Counted from the first letter of the stretch, positions 54,693 through 63,650 are shown. The stretch: DNA of 64,000 nucleotides from Bacteroidales bacterium (GCA_025355465.1 JANXZO010000034.1:1-64000), one strand, 5' to 3'. Notes: generated by a model not told the origin, from the letters alone. Numbers and translations are program-made.

Positions 54693-54739
54693 TCCAAACC
54701 CCTCCCTGCTGGCAGGGAGGGGCAGGGTAGGTAAAAAAA
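54693..54739. repeat. GC-rich palindromic element, copy 2
   Basis: A perfect 11-bp stem, CCCCTCCCTGC at 54699-54709 and GCAGGGAGGGG at 54712-54722, with a two-base loop, followed by CAGGGTAGGTAAAAAAA. It lies between the aldehyde dehydrogenase stop and the DUF4342 start. It could act as a terminator-like or mRNA-stability hairpin, or be a small non-autonomous mobile repeat. Confidence 0.85.
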
Positions 54740-54755
54740 TGAATAAAATCAGACT

Positions 54756-55028
54756 ATGGAAAACATAAAAGAAGAATTCAGGGTAAAAGGTGAAGAGTTG
54801 GTTGAAAAGGTCAAACAACTCATCAACGAAGGTAATGTCAGAAGGGTGATCATAAAAGACAACAGTGGCAAGGTTTACCTGGAAATTCCGCTGACCTTTG
54901 GTGTGATCGGTGCCTTTGTTGCGCCCTGGCTGGCAGCTGTTGGCGCAATTGCAGCCATGGTGGCCGATTTGAAGATCGAAGTGGTGCGGAATGAGGAGCC
55001 AGGCGATCCGCCGGCATCCGGTTCCTAA
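54756..55028 (+). CDS. DUF4342-family small protein
   Basis: A 90-residue protein. An amphipathic helical start (MENIKEEFRVKGEELVEKVK) is followed by VRRVIIKDNSGKVYLEIPLT and a hydrophobic segment (FGVIGAFVAPWLAAVGAIAA), the DUF4342 pattern. In this family a UBA-like helical region is coupled to a membrane-associated stretch; function unknown. It follows the aldehyde dehydrogenase on the same strand and ends inside the convergent aroE gene (four-base overlap). Confidence 0.82.
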   Translation: MENIKEEFRVKGEELVEKVKQLINEGNVRRVIIKDNSGKVYLEIPLTFGVIGAFVAPWLAAVGAIAAMVADLKIEVVRNEEPGDPPASGS

Positions 55029-55768
55029 CCGTTGTTGAATATTCGCCACGCGGCCTCTGCCTGACCAACAAGCATCCGGAGTCCGTTTATTGTGTGCGCC
55101 CCGTTCTCTCTGCCTTTGCGCAGGAACAGGGTCTCTTTCGGATTATATACCAGGTCGTACAGCAGATGATCGGTGGTAAGTGTTTCGTACTGTAACAGGG
55201 GACAAGCATTTACTTTTGGGAACATGCCAACCGGTGTTGTGTTGATGATAAGGGTGTACTCCTGGAGAATTTCGCGGGTGATCTCCTGGTAGCTGATAAA
55301 CCCACTGCCCTGCGACAACCGGGAAACCATCAGAAACTTAACGCCTGATTTTTTTAACGCCCAGGCAACGGCCTTTGAGCCTCCTCCGGTGCCCAGGATC
55401 AATGCGTTTTGGTGGTGAAAAGGCGACGGCAGACTATTCAGAAACCCTTCGGCATCGGTATTGAATCCTTTAAGCCGGATATGTTCTCCATCACGGATAA
55501 CCTTCACCGTGTTCACAGCACCGATCTCCCGCGCAATGGCATCGGTTTCGTTGAGAAATGGAAGGATGCTGACTTTATATGGAATGGTAACATTAAACCC
55601 GCCCAGCTCAGGATTATCCTTCAAAAAACCTTTCAGGGCTTTGATTTGCGGCAAGGGGAACAGACGGTACTCCGCGCCGGGAATGCCCTCTTTTTCAAAT
55701 TTATCTTTGAAGTATTGTGCAGACCAGGAGTGAGTGAGCGGAAATCCAATCAGACCAAAAACCTTCAT
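55025..55768 (-). CDS. aroE: Shikimate dehydrogenase
   Basis: A 247-residue protein. Substrate-binding motif FPLTHSWSAQYF, catalytic lysine in FNVTIPYKVSILPFL, the NADP-binding loop ALILGTGGGSKAVAWAL and the end NGLRMLVGQAEAAWRIF. It reduces 3-dehydroshikimate to shikimate in aromatic amino acid synthesis. It is slightly short for the family but complete. It lies 22 bases downstream of the phosphosulfolactate synthase homologue in a minus-strand run with the TPR gene. Confidence 0.94.
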   Translation of the reverse strand: MKVFGLIGFPLTHSWSAQYFKDKFEKEGIPGAEYRLFPLPQIKALKGFLKDNPELGGFNVTIPYKVSILPFLNETDAIAREIGAVNTVKVIRDGEHIRLKGFNTDAEGFLNSLPSPFHHQNALILGTGGGSKAVAWALKKSGVKFLMVSRLSQGSGFISYQEITREILQEYTLIINTTPVGMFPKVNACPLLQYETLTTDHLLYDLVYNPKETLFLRKGRENGAHTINGLRMLVGQAEAAWRIFNNG

Positions 55769-55790
55769 GACTTTCGCTGTTTTACCATTT

Positions 55791-56576
55791 TTACGGTTGA
55801 AATTTCTTCAGCTTAGTCGGCAGGAATTGAAAAAACGTATCTCCACGCAGTCCGAGCCGCAGGGTTTCGAGCGCGATTACTTCGGCAGGGGGGATGTTTC
55901 CCAGGTTAACATTGGCGCCGAAATGGCTGATGAACCAGGCTTGTTGCGATTTCAGCGGAGCTTCCCAGAGGATGTCGTTTGCCTCCACCTTGCTCAGGAT
56001 CTTGTTGATAAGGGCAACATGGGCTTTCCCTGTGGGGCGGTAAATTCCTACGTTTCCCCCTTCTCTTGCTTCGCCGATCACCTTAAAAGCACCGGCCGCG
56101 AGCTCCGACTCCATCATTTCGATCCAGCGGCCCGGAGCAATAAGTATCCCCGACTCTTTGGATCCTACCTCTGAAAGTACGGTATAATTTTTTGCCAGTG
56201 TGAAAATATATTCACATTTCGCATGATGGTCCATTACCATCGATCCATCCGAAATCTCAACCGTGTCGAGCCCCAGTGCATCGATGTACTTCACATATTC
56301 ATCAAACATGCCACGCACGGCAAACGCTTCAAAGAGCGTTCCGCCGGCATAGACCTTAATGTTCGCCTTGTGATAAACCTTCACTTTCTCTTTTACCCCT
56401 TTCGATACCACCGAAGTGCCGAAGCCAAGTTTTACGAAATCGGTCAGGTGGCCGGCAACAGCGGTAAAGTCTTCGGCTTCACGAACGCTGAGGCCTTTGT
56501 CCATGACCATGACAATACCGGCATTGCGCGGTTTTTCGGGACGATCTGGAAGAAACGGGAGGAGCGGTTGTGTCAT
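55791..56576 (-). CDS. Phosphosulfolactate synthase (ComA) homologue
   Basis: A 261-residue TIM-barrel protein: GIVMVMDKGLSVREAEDF, DFVKLGFGTSVVSKGVKEKV, KVYAGGTLFEAF, VEISDGSMVM and VLSEVGSKESGILI. These match the ComA family, which adds sulfite to phosphoenolpyruvate to make (2R)-phospho-3-sulfolactate, first step of coenzyme M synthesis in methanogens. Homologues are frequent in Bacteroidota and spore-formers, where the product may be sulfolactate or the enzyme may have a different role. No comB, comC or sulfonolipid gene is seen here. It follows the TPR gene by three bases. Confidence 0.88.
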   Translation of the reverse strand: MTQPLLPFLPDRPEKPRNAGIVMVMDKGLSVREAEDFTAVAGHLTDFVKLGFGTSVVSKGVKEKVKVYHKANIKVYAGGTLFEAFAVRGMFDEYVKYIDALGLDTVEISDGSMVMDHHAKCEYIFTLAKNYTVLSEVGSKESGILIAPGRWIEMMESELAAGAFKVIGEAREGGNVGIYRPTGKAHVALINKILSKVEANDILWEAPLKSQQAWFISHFGANVNLGNIPPAEVIALETLRLGLRGDTFFQFLPTKLKKFQP

Positions 56577-56579
56577 AGG

Positions 56580-57986
56580 TCAGAGTTTTCTATAGCTTGC
56601 AATAATCTCCACAACCTTTGGGTGGTTCCGTGCCTCAGGAAAGGTTGTGAACAATCTTTTGTGGCCCTCATAATCCATGTCGAGCGCCTTGGCGAAAATT
56701 TCGTTGGCTTCCTGGTGCCGGCCCATCAGGAAAAGGTAATAGGCCATGCCATATTGAAAGTCGGCATGCGTTTCGTGGAAATGCAACCCGCTGAGCAGGG
56801 TATGGTATGCCTCTTCATAATTTTTACGGTCGGCATAAACGACAGAAAGGTCGAGCCATATATCGGCATCCTCAGGATCGAGTTCAATCACTTTTCGGTA
56901 GGAGGCGATCCCCTCTTCCGTTTTCGAAAGTTTGATCTGGAGGTCGCCGAGGATAAACCAGTATTCAGGAACTGCCGGACTGAGTTTTATCGCTTTGTTT
57001 ACATAAGGGAGTGCCTTCAGCGGTTGTCCGAGTTCATCCCATGAAATTCCGATCCCAAGCCATGCATCGCCAAACTCAGGGTCGAGTTCTACAGCTTTCT
57101 GGTAGTATTCGATGGCAGATTCGAAATTCTTTATTTTCTCATAACACTCGGCGATATAATAATGTGTTATGGCTTCAGGATCTTCGTAGTAAAACGTTTC
57201 GAGGTAGGTTTCAATGGCCTTATCGTACCGGCTGATATTGGCATAACAGTTGGCTTTGTTGAAATAGGCAGACGAAAATGTTTCATCGATTGCCAAAACG
57301 AAATCATAGGCATCTATCGCTTTTTCAAACAGTTCGAGGTTGCTGTACGCAATTCCAAGGTTAAACCAGGCCGCGTTTGAATAGGGATTGCTATCCAGAA
57401 ATCCGGTAAGAAATTTAATGCTCCGTTCCGTTTGCTGAGAAACTTCGAAACAAAAGGCAAGTTCGAACAGCACGGCATCGTTGTCGGAATTGATCTCGAT
57501 GGCTTTCAGCAGAAATTCAATGGCTTTATCGTATTTCCCGAGATTTTCGTATTCAAAGGCAATGCTTGAATAGATGTCATCAGTAAAATCAGCACCCTGG
57601 AGTGCGCGTTTGTATTCTTCGATCGCCTTGTCAGGTTTCTCCAGCTGGCTATACAGGTTTCCTTTGGCAATAAAAAGCTCATAATCACAACCTTCTGTAA
57701 GATCAGCATCCTTAAGAATCCTGAATGCTTCATGATCTTTATTGGCGTTTACACAATACTGAGCCAGTTTAAGCTGCAGTCCGGTATTTCCCGGATGCTG
57801 TTCAAGGCCCTGCTGAATGCTGATGTGGGCTTTACGCTGATCGTTTTTGAAAAAATAATATTCTATGATCTCCTCATATTCGTCAACATCAAAGAATCCA
57901 TGCTGGTCCTGTTGCAGGGTTTTCTCAAACCGTTTTACCAGGGCCAGTGTTTCTCTGTCGAAATGGGATTCAAAAGGTTCTTCCAT
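56580..57986 (-). CDS. Tetratricopeptide-repeat protein
   Basis: A 468-residue protein made almost wholly of TPR motifs, around eleven, with consensus positions such as YDKAIEFLLKAIEINSDN, AWFNLGIAYSNLELFEKAID, FESAIEYYQKAVELDPEFGD and ADIWLDLSVVYADRKNYEEA. No signal peptide or membrane segment, so it is cytoplasmic and likely a protein-interaction scaffold. Its gene is first in the minus-strand run with the ComA homologue (three-base gap) and aroE. A -7 box sits 41 bases upstream. Partner proteins are unknown. Confidence 0.92.
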   Translation of the reverse strand: MEEPFESHFDRETLALVKRFEKTLQQDQHGFFDVDEYEEIIEYYFFKNDQRKAHISIQQGLEQHPGNTGLQLKLAQYCVNANKDHEAFRILKDADLTEGCDYELFIAKGNLYSQLEKPDKAIEEYKRALQGADFTDDIYSSIAFEYENLGKYDKAIEFLLKAIEINSDNDAVLFELAFCFEVSQQTERSIKFLTGFLDSNPYSNAAWFNLGIAYSNLELFEKAIDAYDFVLAIDETFSSAYFNKANCYANISRYDKAIETYLETFYYEDPEAITHYYIAECYEKIKNFESAIEYYQKAVELDPEFGDAWLGIGISWDELGQPLKALPYVNKAIKLSPAVPEYWFILGDLQIKLSKTEEGIASYRKVIELDPEDADIWLDLSVVYADRKNYEEAYHTLLSGLHFHETHADFQYGMAYYLFLMGRHQEANEIFAKALDMDYEGHKRLFTTFPEARNHPKVVEIIASYRKL

Positions 57987-58026
57987 TCAATTGCAGGGTT
58001 AGTTTCCCTTTGTTCAATAACCGCTG

Positions 58027-58034
58027 CAAAATTA
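58027..58034 (-). promoter_or_regulatory. -7 box upstream of the TPR gene
   Basis: Minus strand TAATTTTG fits TAnnTTTG and lies 40 bases before the TPR protein start. Confidence 0.45.
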
Positions 58035-58116
58035 CGAAAAATAACGAGACTGGGACCCATGTCAGACTGAGATTTTACTTTTTTCAACACAACGGTTTCG
58101 ATACAAAGAAAAACTT

Positions 58117-58124
58117 TACATTTG
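58117..58124 (+). promoter_or_regulatory. -7 box of the phosphohexomutase operon
   Basis: TACATTTG fits TAnnTTTG and ends 15 bases before the ATG at 58140. A TTTCG at 58096-58100 is a weak -33 candidate. Confidence 0.5.
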
Positions 58125-58139
58125 CCTAAAAACAAGCTC

Positions 58140-59534
58140 ATGGCTCTGATAAAATCTATATCCGGAATTCGTGGCACGATTGGCGGAAAGGCCGGTGAGG
58201 GCCTGAGTCCGGTCGATATCGTAAGGTTCACATCTGCTTATACAGCGTTCCTTAAGCTCAGCCACCCGAAGGAAAAATTACGTGTGATTCTTGGCCGCGA
58301 TGCCCGCATTTCCGGTGTTATGGTTAATAACCTTGTGGCCGGTGCTTTGATGGGCATGGGTGCTGATGTTCTTGACATCGGTCTGACCACCACACCCACA
58401 GCCGAAATTGCCGTAGTGGAATCGGGCGCTCACGGAGGAATCATCCTTACCGCAAGTCACAATCCCAAACAGTGGAATGCGCTCAAGTTGCTGAACAGCA
58501 AAGGGGAGTTCCTTTCCGCAACAGATGGGGAACAGGTGCTCAGCCTGGCCGATTCGGCCAGTTACAAATTTGCCGAGGTGATGGACCTTGGAAAGTATGA
58601 AACCGACAACACATTCATTCGTAAGCATATTGAAAAGGTTCTTGCCCTGCCGCTGGTTGATGTTGATGCAATCAAAGCCGCACGCTTCCGGGTGGCAGTT
58701 GATGCCGTGAACAGCACCGGGGGTATTGCTATTCCTGAGCTGCTGAAAGCGCTTGGGGTAAGTAAAATATTTGCGCTTTACTGCGATCCTACCGGAGATT
58801 TCCCGCATAATCCGGAACCGCTGCCCGAGCACCTGCGCGACATCTGCGAATATGTGGTAACCAACAAGGCCGACGTGGGGTTTGTAGTCGATCCCGACGT
58901 GGACCGGCTGGCTATCATCAACGAAGTGGGCGAAACTTTTGGTGAGGAGTATACGCTTGTGGCCATAGCCGATTATGTACTTCAGCACAACAAAGGGAAC
59001 ACGGTATCGAACCTCTCCTCCACGCAAGCGCTGAAGGTGATTACCGAAAAGGCCGGGGGAAAATATTACGCTTCGGCCGTCGGAGAAGTGAATGTAGTGG
59101 AACTTATGAAGGCTAACCACGCAGTTATCGGAGGAGAAGGTAACGGTGGAGTGATCTATCCCGAAATTCATTATGGCCGTGATGCACTTGTCGGCATTGC
59201 CCTGTTTCTCACCCACCTGGCTAAATCCGGAAAAAAGTGTTCCGCCCTGCGCGACAGCTACCCCAATTATTTTATCTCCAAGAACAAGATCGAATTCAGT
59301 CCCGACATGGATGTCGATGCCATTTTGAAAAAGATCGTCGAAAAATACAAAAAGCAACAGATCACCGACATTGATGGCATTAAGATCCATTTCGACAATG
59401 AATGGGTGCATATGAGGCGCTCAAACACCGAACCGATCGTGCGGATTTATGCCGAAAGTGATATGCTGGCCAAAGCTGATAACCTGGCTAAGAAAATCCT
59501 CAACGATTTCAAGGACATCCTGAACAACCGCTGA
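58140..59534 (+). CDS. glmM: Phosphohexomutase (phosphoglucosamine mutase/phosphomannomutase family)
   Basis: A 464-residue alpha-D-phosphohexomutase. The start at 58140 gives MALIKSISGIRGTIGG; the frame opens 18 bases earlier within the promoter. The phosphoserine is S106 (LTASHNPKQWN), the metal loop is DPDVDRLAI, the sugar loop is GEGNGGVI and the phosphate-binding end is RRSNTEPIVRIYAE. In this phylum such enzymes make glucosamine 1-phosphate for cell walls or mannose 1-phosphate. The GEGNGG loop is more often seen in phosphomannomutases, so the glmM symbol is tentative. A small lysine-rich gene follows after five bases. Confidence 0.88.
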   Translation: MALIKSISGIRGTIGGKAGEGLSPVDIVRFTSAYTAFLKLSHPKEKLRVILGRDARISGVMVNNLVAGALMGMGADVLDIGLTTTPTAEIAVVESGAHGGIILTASHNPKQWNALKLLNSKGEFLSATDGEQVLSLADSASYKFAEVMDLGKYETDNTFIRKHIEKVLALPLVDVDAIKAARFRVAVDAVNSTGGIAIPELLKALGVSKIFALYCDPTGDFPHNPEPLPEHLRDICEYVVTNKADVGFVVDPDVDRLAIINEVGETFGEEYTLVAIADYVLQHNKGNTVSNLSSTQALKVITEKAGGKYYASAVGEVNVVELMKANHAVIGGEGNGGVIYPEIHYGRDALVGIALFLTHLAKSGKKCSALRDSYPNYFISKNKIEFSPDMDVDAILKKIVEKYKKQQITDIDGIKIHFDNEWVHMRRSNTEPIVRIYAESDMLAKADNLAKKILNDFKDILNNR

Positions 59535-59539
59535 TTGCC

Positions 59540-59773
59540 ATGCCACGCAAGAAATCAAAAAAAAGCAGGAAGCCGACCAAATTCAAGACCATCACCATCA
59601 AGGTAACGGCCAAACAGAAGAAGTCGCTGGTCAACTTCGCCAAATCCAGGCGGACTACAACAAATAAAGTCATCAAAAAGGCGATTCGTCCGTTGCTGCA
59701 AAATTATGCCGGGCTGGAGGTAACTTCAACTTCCACAAAGGTTAACCAGTTGGCATTGTTCGAGCAGGAGTAG
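59540..59773 (+). CDS. Small lysine-rich protein, possible ribbon-helix-helix
   Basis: A 77-residue protein. The first 25 residues are very basic (MPRKKSKKSRKPTKFKTITI), followed by KVTAKQKKSLVNFAKSRRTT and NKVIKKAIRPLLQNY. The arrangement of a strand (FKTITIKV) and two helices resembles ribbon-helix-helix DNA-binding proteins, but I cannot assign a family. It sits five bases after the phosphohexomutase stop and three bases before the convergent recR stop. Nucleic acid binding is the likely activity. Confidence 0.7.
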   Translation: MPRKKSKKSRKPTKFKTITIKVTAKQKKSLVNFAKSRRTTTNKVIKKAIRPLLQNYAGLEVTSTSTKVNQLALFEQE

Positions 59774-59775
59774 TT

Positions 59776-60405
59776 TCAGGACTGTTTTCGCGAAATGATC
59801 GATTCGTAAGGAGTGCGGTTCAGGATCGATCGTCCGAGGGTTACTTCGTCTGTGTGTTCCAGTTCATCTCCGATCGAAATACCCCGTGCAATGGCAGATA
59901 CGGTAATCCCGAAATTCATGATTCTGCGGTAAAGGTAAAAGTTGGTGGTGTCGCCTTCGATGGTGGTAGGCAGTGCGAGTATCACCTCGCGGATAACTCC
60001 GCTGTCCATCCTGCTGATCATGGAGGCTATATTGAGGTCCTGCGGGCCAATCCCCTCCATGGGTGAGATGATGCCGCCGAGAACATGGTAAACGCCATCG
60101 AACTGCCCCGTATTTTCAATGGCCATCACATCCCGGATGTCTTCTACAATGCAAACCAGTCCTTTGTCGCGCTTCGGATTGGAACAGATGGCGCACACCT
60201 CCTGGTCGGAGATATTTTTACACTCCCTGCAATAATTCACCTCATTGCGCATTTTAATTACCGAAGTGCCCAGGGCCTCCACTTCTGCCGGATGGCGTTT
60301 AAGCAGGTTCAACGCCATGCGTAACGCGGTTTTACGACCAATTCCCGGAAGTTTTGCCAGTTCGTTTACGGCACTTTCAAGCAGCCTTGAAGGATAGTTT
60401 TGCAA
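59776..60405 (-). CDS. recR: Recombination protein RecR
   Basis: A 209-residue protein of normal length: N-terminal helix-hairpin-helix ([18 protein letters not shown]), four-cysteine zinc finger ([19 protein letters not shown]) and a Toprim domain ([34 protein letters not shown]), ending in [19 protein letters not shown]. It works with RecF and RecO in loading RecA at gaps. A single gene, with its own -7 box, divergent from the MORN-like gene. Confidence 0.96.
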   Translation of the reverse strand: MQNYPSRLLESAVNELAKLPGIGRKTALRMALNLLKRHPAEVEALGTSVIKMRNEVNYCRECKNISDQEVCAICSNPKRDKGLVCIVEDIRDVMAIENTGQFDGVYHVLGGIISPMEGIGPQDLNIASMISRMDSGVIREVILALPTTIEGDTTNFYLYRRIMNFGITVSAIARGISIGDELEHTDEVTLGRSILNRTPYESIISRKQS

Positions 60406-60418
60406 GAAGATTATTGTT

Positions 60419-60434
60419 TAGCTTTGCAAAAGTA
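60419..60434. promoter_or_regulatory. Divergent, abutting -7 boxes of recR and the MORN-like gene
   Basis: Plus strand TAGCTTTG at 60419-60426 faces the MORN-like gene (ATG at 60450), with TTTTG at 60398-60402 as possible -33. Minus strand TACTTTTG at 60434-60427 faces recR (start 60405). The two -7 boxes touch, so polymerase binding at one should exclude the other. Confidence 0.5.
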
Positions 60435-60449
60435 CTTTTTTAACCGATC

Positions 60450-61142
60450 ATGACCCGTATTTTCCTCGTCGTTTTTTACATTCTTTCAGCCTGTTATTTA
60501 TTTGGACAGGATGCTGTCAACCGTACCGGTGCCAAGGGAGAAAAACAGGGCTTCTGGCGAAAGGAGGATTCCCTGCACCGCAAAATCTACGAAGGCAATT
60601 TCAAGGATGGGGTTCCCTGCGGCGAATTCAGATATTATTATTCCGACGGCAAGCTGAAAACCGTTTCATTGGTTTCAAAACATGGAAAACAGGCTGAAAC
60701 GACTACCTATTTTCCAAACGGGAAAAAGATGGCCTCAGGAAGGTATCTTAACGAGAAAAAAGACAGCACCTGGCAGTTTTTTAGCGAAGAAGACGGGGTT
60801 CTGGTGTCAGAAGAAAATTATCAAGCAGGGAAAAAGTCGGGCATATCACAGGCCTATTTCTCCAACGGAAAAGTTTCTGAATTAATTACCTTTCTTGCAG
60901 GCATTCGGTATGGATTATGGGAACAGTATTACTCCGACGGAAAAATCCGCCTTCGGAGTGCTTATCTCAACGACCAGAAAAGCGGCCCTTTCAAAACCTT
61001 TTATAACTCAGGTCAGCCCATGATGAACGGCGCCTATGTCAATGGCCGGATGGATGGCACTTGGATCTATTACGACGAAAAGGGAAAAGTGACCAAAAAG
61101 GAGATCTACAGCAACGGTGTTCTGATTAAGAAGGAGTTGTAA
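60450..61142 (+). CDS. Exported MORN-like repeat protein (YwqK-type)
   Basis: A 230-residue protein. Residues 1-20 are a signal peptide (MTRIFLVVFYILSACYLFGQ). The rest is about seven MORN-like beta-hairpin repeats with the pattern YYSDGKLK, YFPNGKKMASG, YFSNGKVSE, YYSDGKIRL, YNSGQPMMNGAYVNG and YDEKGKVTK. NCBI-style names for this family ('toxin-antitoxin system YwqK antitoxin') come from a distant Bacillus member; there is no toxin gene next to it, so I would not infer that role. It is likely periplasmic or surface-exposed and involved in binding. It is convergent with the clpB remnant. Confidence 0.86.
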   Translation: MTRIFLVVFYILSACYLFGQDAVNRTGAKGEKQGFWRKEDSLHRKIYEGNFKDGVPCGEFRYYYSDGKLKTVSLVSKHGKQAETTTYFPNGKKMASGRYLNEKKDSTWQFFSEEDGVLVSEENYQAGKKSGISQAYFSNGKVSELITFLAGIRYGLWEQYYSDGKIRLRSAYLNDQKSGPFKTFYNSGQPMMNGAYVNGRMDGTWIYYDEKGKVTKKEIYSNGVLIKKEL

Positions 61143-61183
61143 TCCCACGCCGGTTGATCTTCTGATCCTGATCCGCTCCGGAA

Positions 61184-63067
61184 TTATTCGTTGCGAAAGG
61201 TCAGTTTTCCATCTTGTTCATCCAGCACGATGACATCCTCTTTTCCACCTTGTCTGCCAGGATCATCTTGGAAAGTTCGTTCAGAACTTCGCGTTGTATG
61301 ACACGTTTGATGGGCCGGGCGCCATATTGCGGGTCGAATCCCAGCGTGGCGATTTGCTCGATGGCCTTTTTTGTAGCCGTGAGTCGAATGTCGTTTTTTG
61401 CCAGCATCTGCTGCACGGCTCCGAGCTGAAGTTCGACCACCCGGGTGATCTCGGTTTTCGTGAGCGGTTCGAACATGATGATCTCATCAACGCGGTTCAG
61501 GAATTCCGGGGGGATGCTCTTTTTCAGCAAATCGAAGACCTCATGACGGGTTTTGTTCAGCAGATATTCCCGGTTTTTGTCATTCACCTTCTCCATGTTC
61601 TCCTGGATGATGTGCGATCCGATGTTGGAGGTCATGATGATGATCGTGTTCTTGAAATCTACCGTACGGCCTTTGTTGTCGGTGAGCCGTCCGTCGTCGA
61701 GTACCTGAAGCAGGATGTTGAACACGTCCGGGTGGGCTTTTTCAATCTCGTCGAGAAGCACTACGGAGTAGGGTTTCCGGCGAACCGCTTCGGTCAGTTG
61801 CCCGCTCTCCTCATAACCTACATATCCCGGCGGCGCCCCGATCAGGCGTGAAACGGTATGCCGTTCCTGGTATTCCGACATGTCTATACGCACCATGCTG
61901 TTCTCGTTGTTGAACAGGAATTCTGCCAGGGCTTTGGCCAGTTCCGTTTTGCCAACACCAGTGGTTCCCAGGAAGATAAAAGAGCCGATGGCTTCCTCCT
62001 GTCCTACAACCCGTGTGTGAAGTTCGGCCTCGAGGTCGAGGAGCTTCTGCCGCTCACTCTGAAGCAGCCTGGTTTCGTCGCTTTCACGCTTGATGGCTTC
62101 CCGTTCGATCTCCATCTGACGGATCCTGCGTTCAATTTTTTCAAGTTCTTCCGGCAGGGAATTGATCTCAAGTCTCAATTTGGAAGCAGCCTCATCAATC
62201 AGGTCGATGGCTTTGTCGGGGAGGAAACGTTCGGTAATGTAACGCTGGCTCAATTCCACAGCGGCAATGATCGCTTCATCTTTGATCCGTACATGGTGAT
62301 GCGTTTCGTATCTCTCTTTCAGCCCGCGCAGAATGGCGATGGCATCGAGCGTGTCGGGTTCGTTGACCAGAACCGGCTGAAACCGGCGCTCGAGCGCTTT
62401 GTCCTTCTCAAAATATTTCTGGTACTCCTTCAGGGTGGTTGCCCCGATGGCTCGCAGGTCGCCCCGGGCCAGGGCCGGTTTCAGGATGTTGGCTGCGTCC
62501 ATGGCTCCCTCGCTTGCACCTGCCCCGACAAGGGTATGTATCTCATCGATAAAGAGTACGATCGCTCCATTGGATACCATTACCTCCTTAACCACGCTCT
62601 TAGGCCGCTCCTCGAACTCTCCTTTGTATTTGGCACCGGCGATCAGCGAACCCATATCAAGCGAATAGATCTGCTTGGTTTTGAGATTTTCGGGCACGTC
62701 GCCGTCAATGATACGGTGGGCAAGTCCTTCGGCAATGGCGGTTTTGCCTACCCCGGGTTCCCCAATCAGGATGGGGTTGTTCTTGGTACGTCTGGTAAGT
62801 CTCTTCCGCATTCTGACCGGTTACCGCACTGCCCTGGCGAAGTTGACGGATCGCCGTCGTCAGGTCCTTCTCGGTAACTCCATTGTCTTTGAACAGCCGG
62901 GAAGCCTGTCCTTTGGTTGTGAGCAGCCCCAGAATCATATGCTCGATCGTGACAAATTCGTCTTTCATCTCTTTGGATATGGTATCGGCTTTCTGCAGTG
63001 CCTGGGCAATCTCCTGGCCTTTCTGCACTGCCTCCTGGGCTTTGATTGTGAAGTTGTTGAAATTCAT
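61184..63067 (-). pseudogene. clpB: clpB disaggregase gene with internal deletions and two frameshifts
   Basis: The frame starting at 63067 ([20 protein letters not shown]) is the ClpB N-domain, but goes from GQEIAQ straight to [12 protein letters not shown], losing roughly 55 residues. Near 62792 TYQ should lead into about 37 linker residues; instead the sequence jumps, in another frame, to [22 protein letters not shown]1 is otherwise whole ([14 protein letters not shown]). Around 62075 the middle coiled-coil domain (about 115 residues) is missing between ESDE and TRLLQSERQ. Near 61990 GQEEA joins [16 protein letters not shown], losing about 21. A lost base in an A-run near 61241 breaks the end; the original stop was at 61184. 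ClpB is normally an 860-residue ring ATPase that rescues aggregates with DnaK. Sequencing or assembly error is possible. Confidence 0.85.
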
Positions 63068-63253
63068 ATAATTTATTGCTTTTTAATTTGTTTACTGTGA
63101 TTTGGTACGTATCTATTTCATCCTTCCTTATTGCATCTGTGCATTCGTGCATTCGTGCGTCGGACCATTCACACAAGCCTCCTGCCAACCCTGAAAACAG
63201 GCATTTTTGTCATAAAAATTACCATATTCCGGTCGTTTTGACTGTTTTTCTGT

Positions 63254-63261
63254 TACTTTTG
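63254..63261 (+). promoter_or_regulatory. -7 box of the CoA-binding protein gene
   Basis: TACTTTTG fits TAnnTTTG and ends 26 bases before the ATG at 63288. TTTTG at 63236-63240 is a -33 candidate but closely spaced. Confidence 0.45.
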
Positions 63262-63287
63262 CCATTAAATTGTGAATTAATTAACAC

Positions 63288-63650
63288 ATGATCAAAAAGA
63301 CGCTGGTACTCGGTGCCAGCACTAACCCTGAACGGTTTTCGTACCTTGCCGTACGAAAGCTGAAATTCAACAATATCCCGGTTGTAGCTTTGGGATTGAG
63401 GGAAGGGGAGATCGCCGGGGTTAAGGTGGAAAAACCCTTTCCCAAGTATGAAGACATCCATACGGTTACCTTGTATATCGGACCCAAAAATCTGCCTCCG
63501 TTTTACGATTATATTCTGGGGCTTAAACCTCAGCGGGTTATTTTTAATCCGGGTACCGAAAATCCCGAATTTGGCGAGATTTTAAAGCGTGAACACATTG
63601 AAGTAATGCATGCCTGTACTCTGATCATGCTCACCAACGGGCTTTACTGA
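63288..63650 (+). CDS. CoA-binding (Rossmann-fold) protein
   Basis: A 120-residue single-domain protein: MIKKTLVLGASTNPERFSYL, AVRKLKFNNIPVVALGLREG, IHTVTLYIGP and RVIFNPGTENPEFGEILKRE. These match the CoA-binding domain family related to succinyl-CoA synthetase alpha N-termini and YccU. Relatives bind CoA or nucleotides; no enzyme activity is established. The family's conserved C-terminal cysteine may correspond to HACTLIML. It is a single gene, divergent from clpB. Confidence 0.9.
   Translation: MIKKTLVLGASTNPERFSYLAVRKLKFNNIPVVALGLREGEIAGVKVEKPFPKYEDIHTVTLYIGPKNLPPFYDYILGLKPQRVIFNPGTENPEFGEILKREHIEVMHACTLIMLTNGLY

Noticed and set aside
60450-61142. Antitoxin of a toxin-antitoxin pair
   Set aside because: The family name suggests it, but this protein has a signal peptide and there is no toxin-like neighbour.
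62705-62811. Programmed +1 frameshift in clpB
   Set aside because: The join also lacks about 37 conserved residues and there is no slippery sequence, so deletion is the better explanation.
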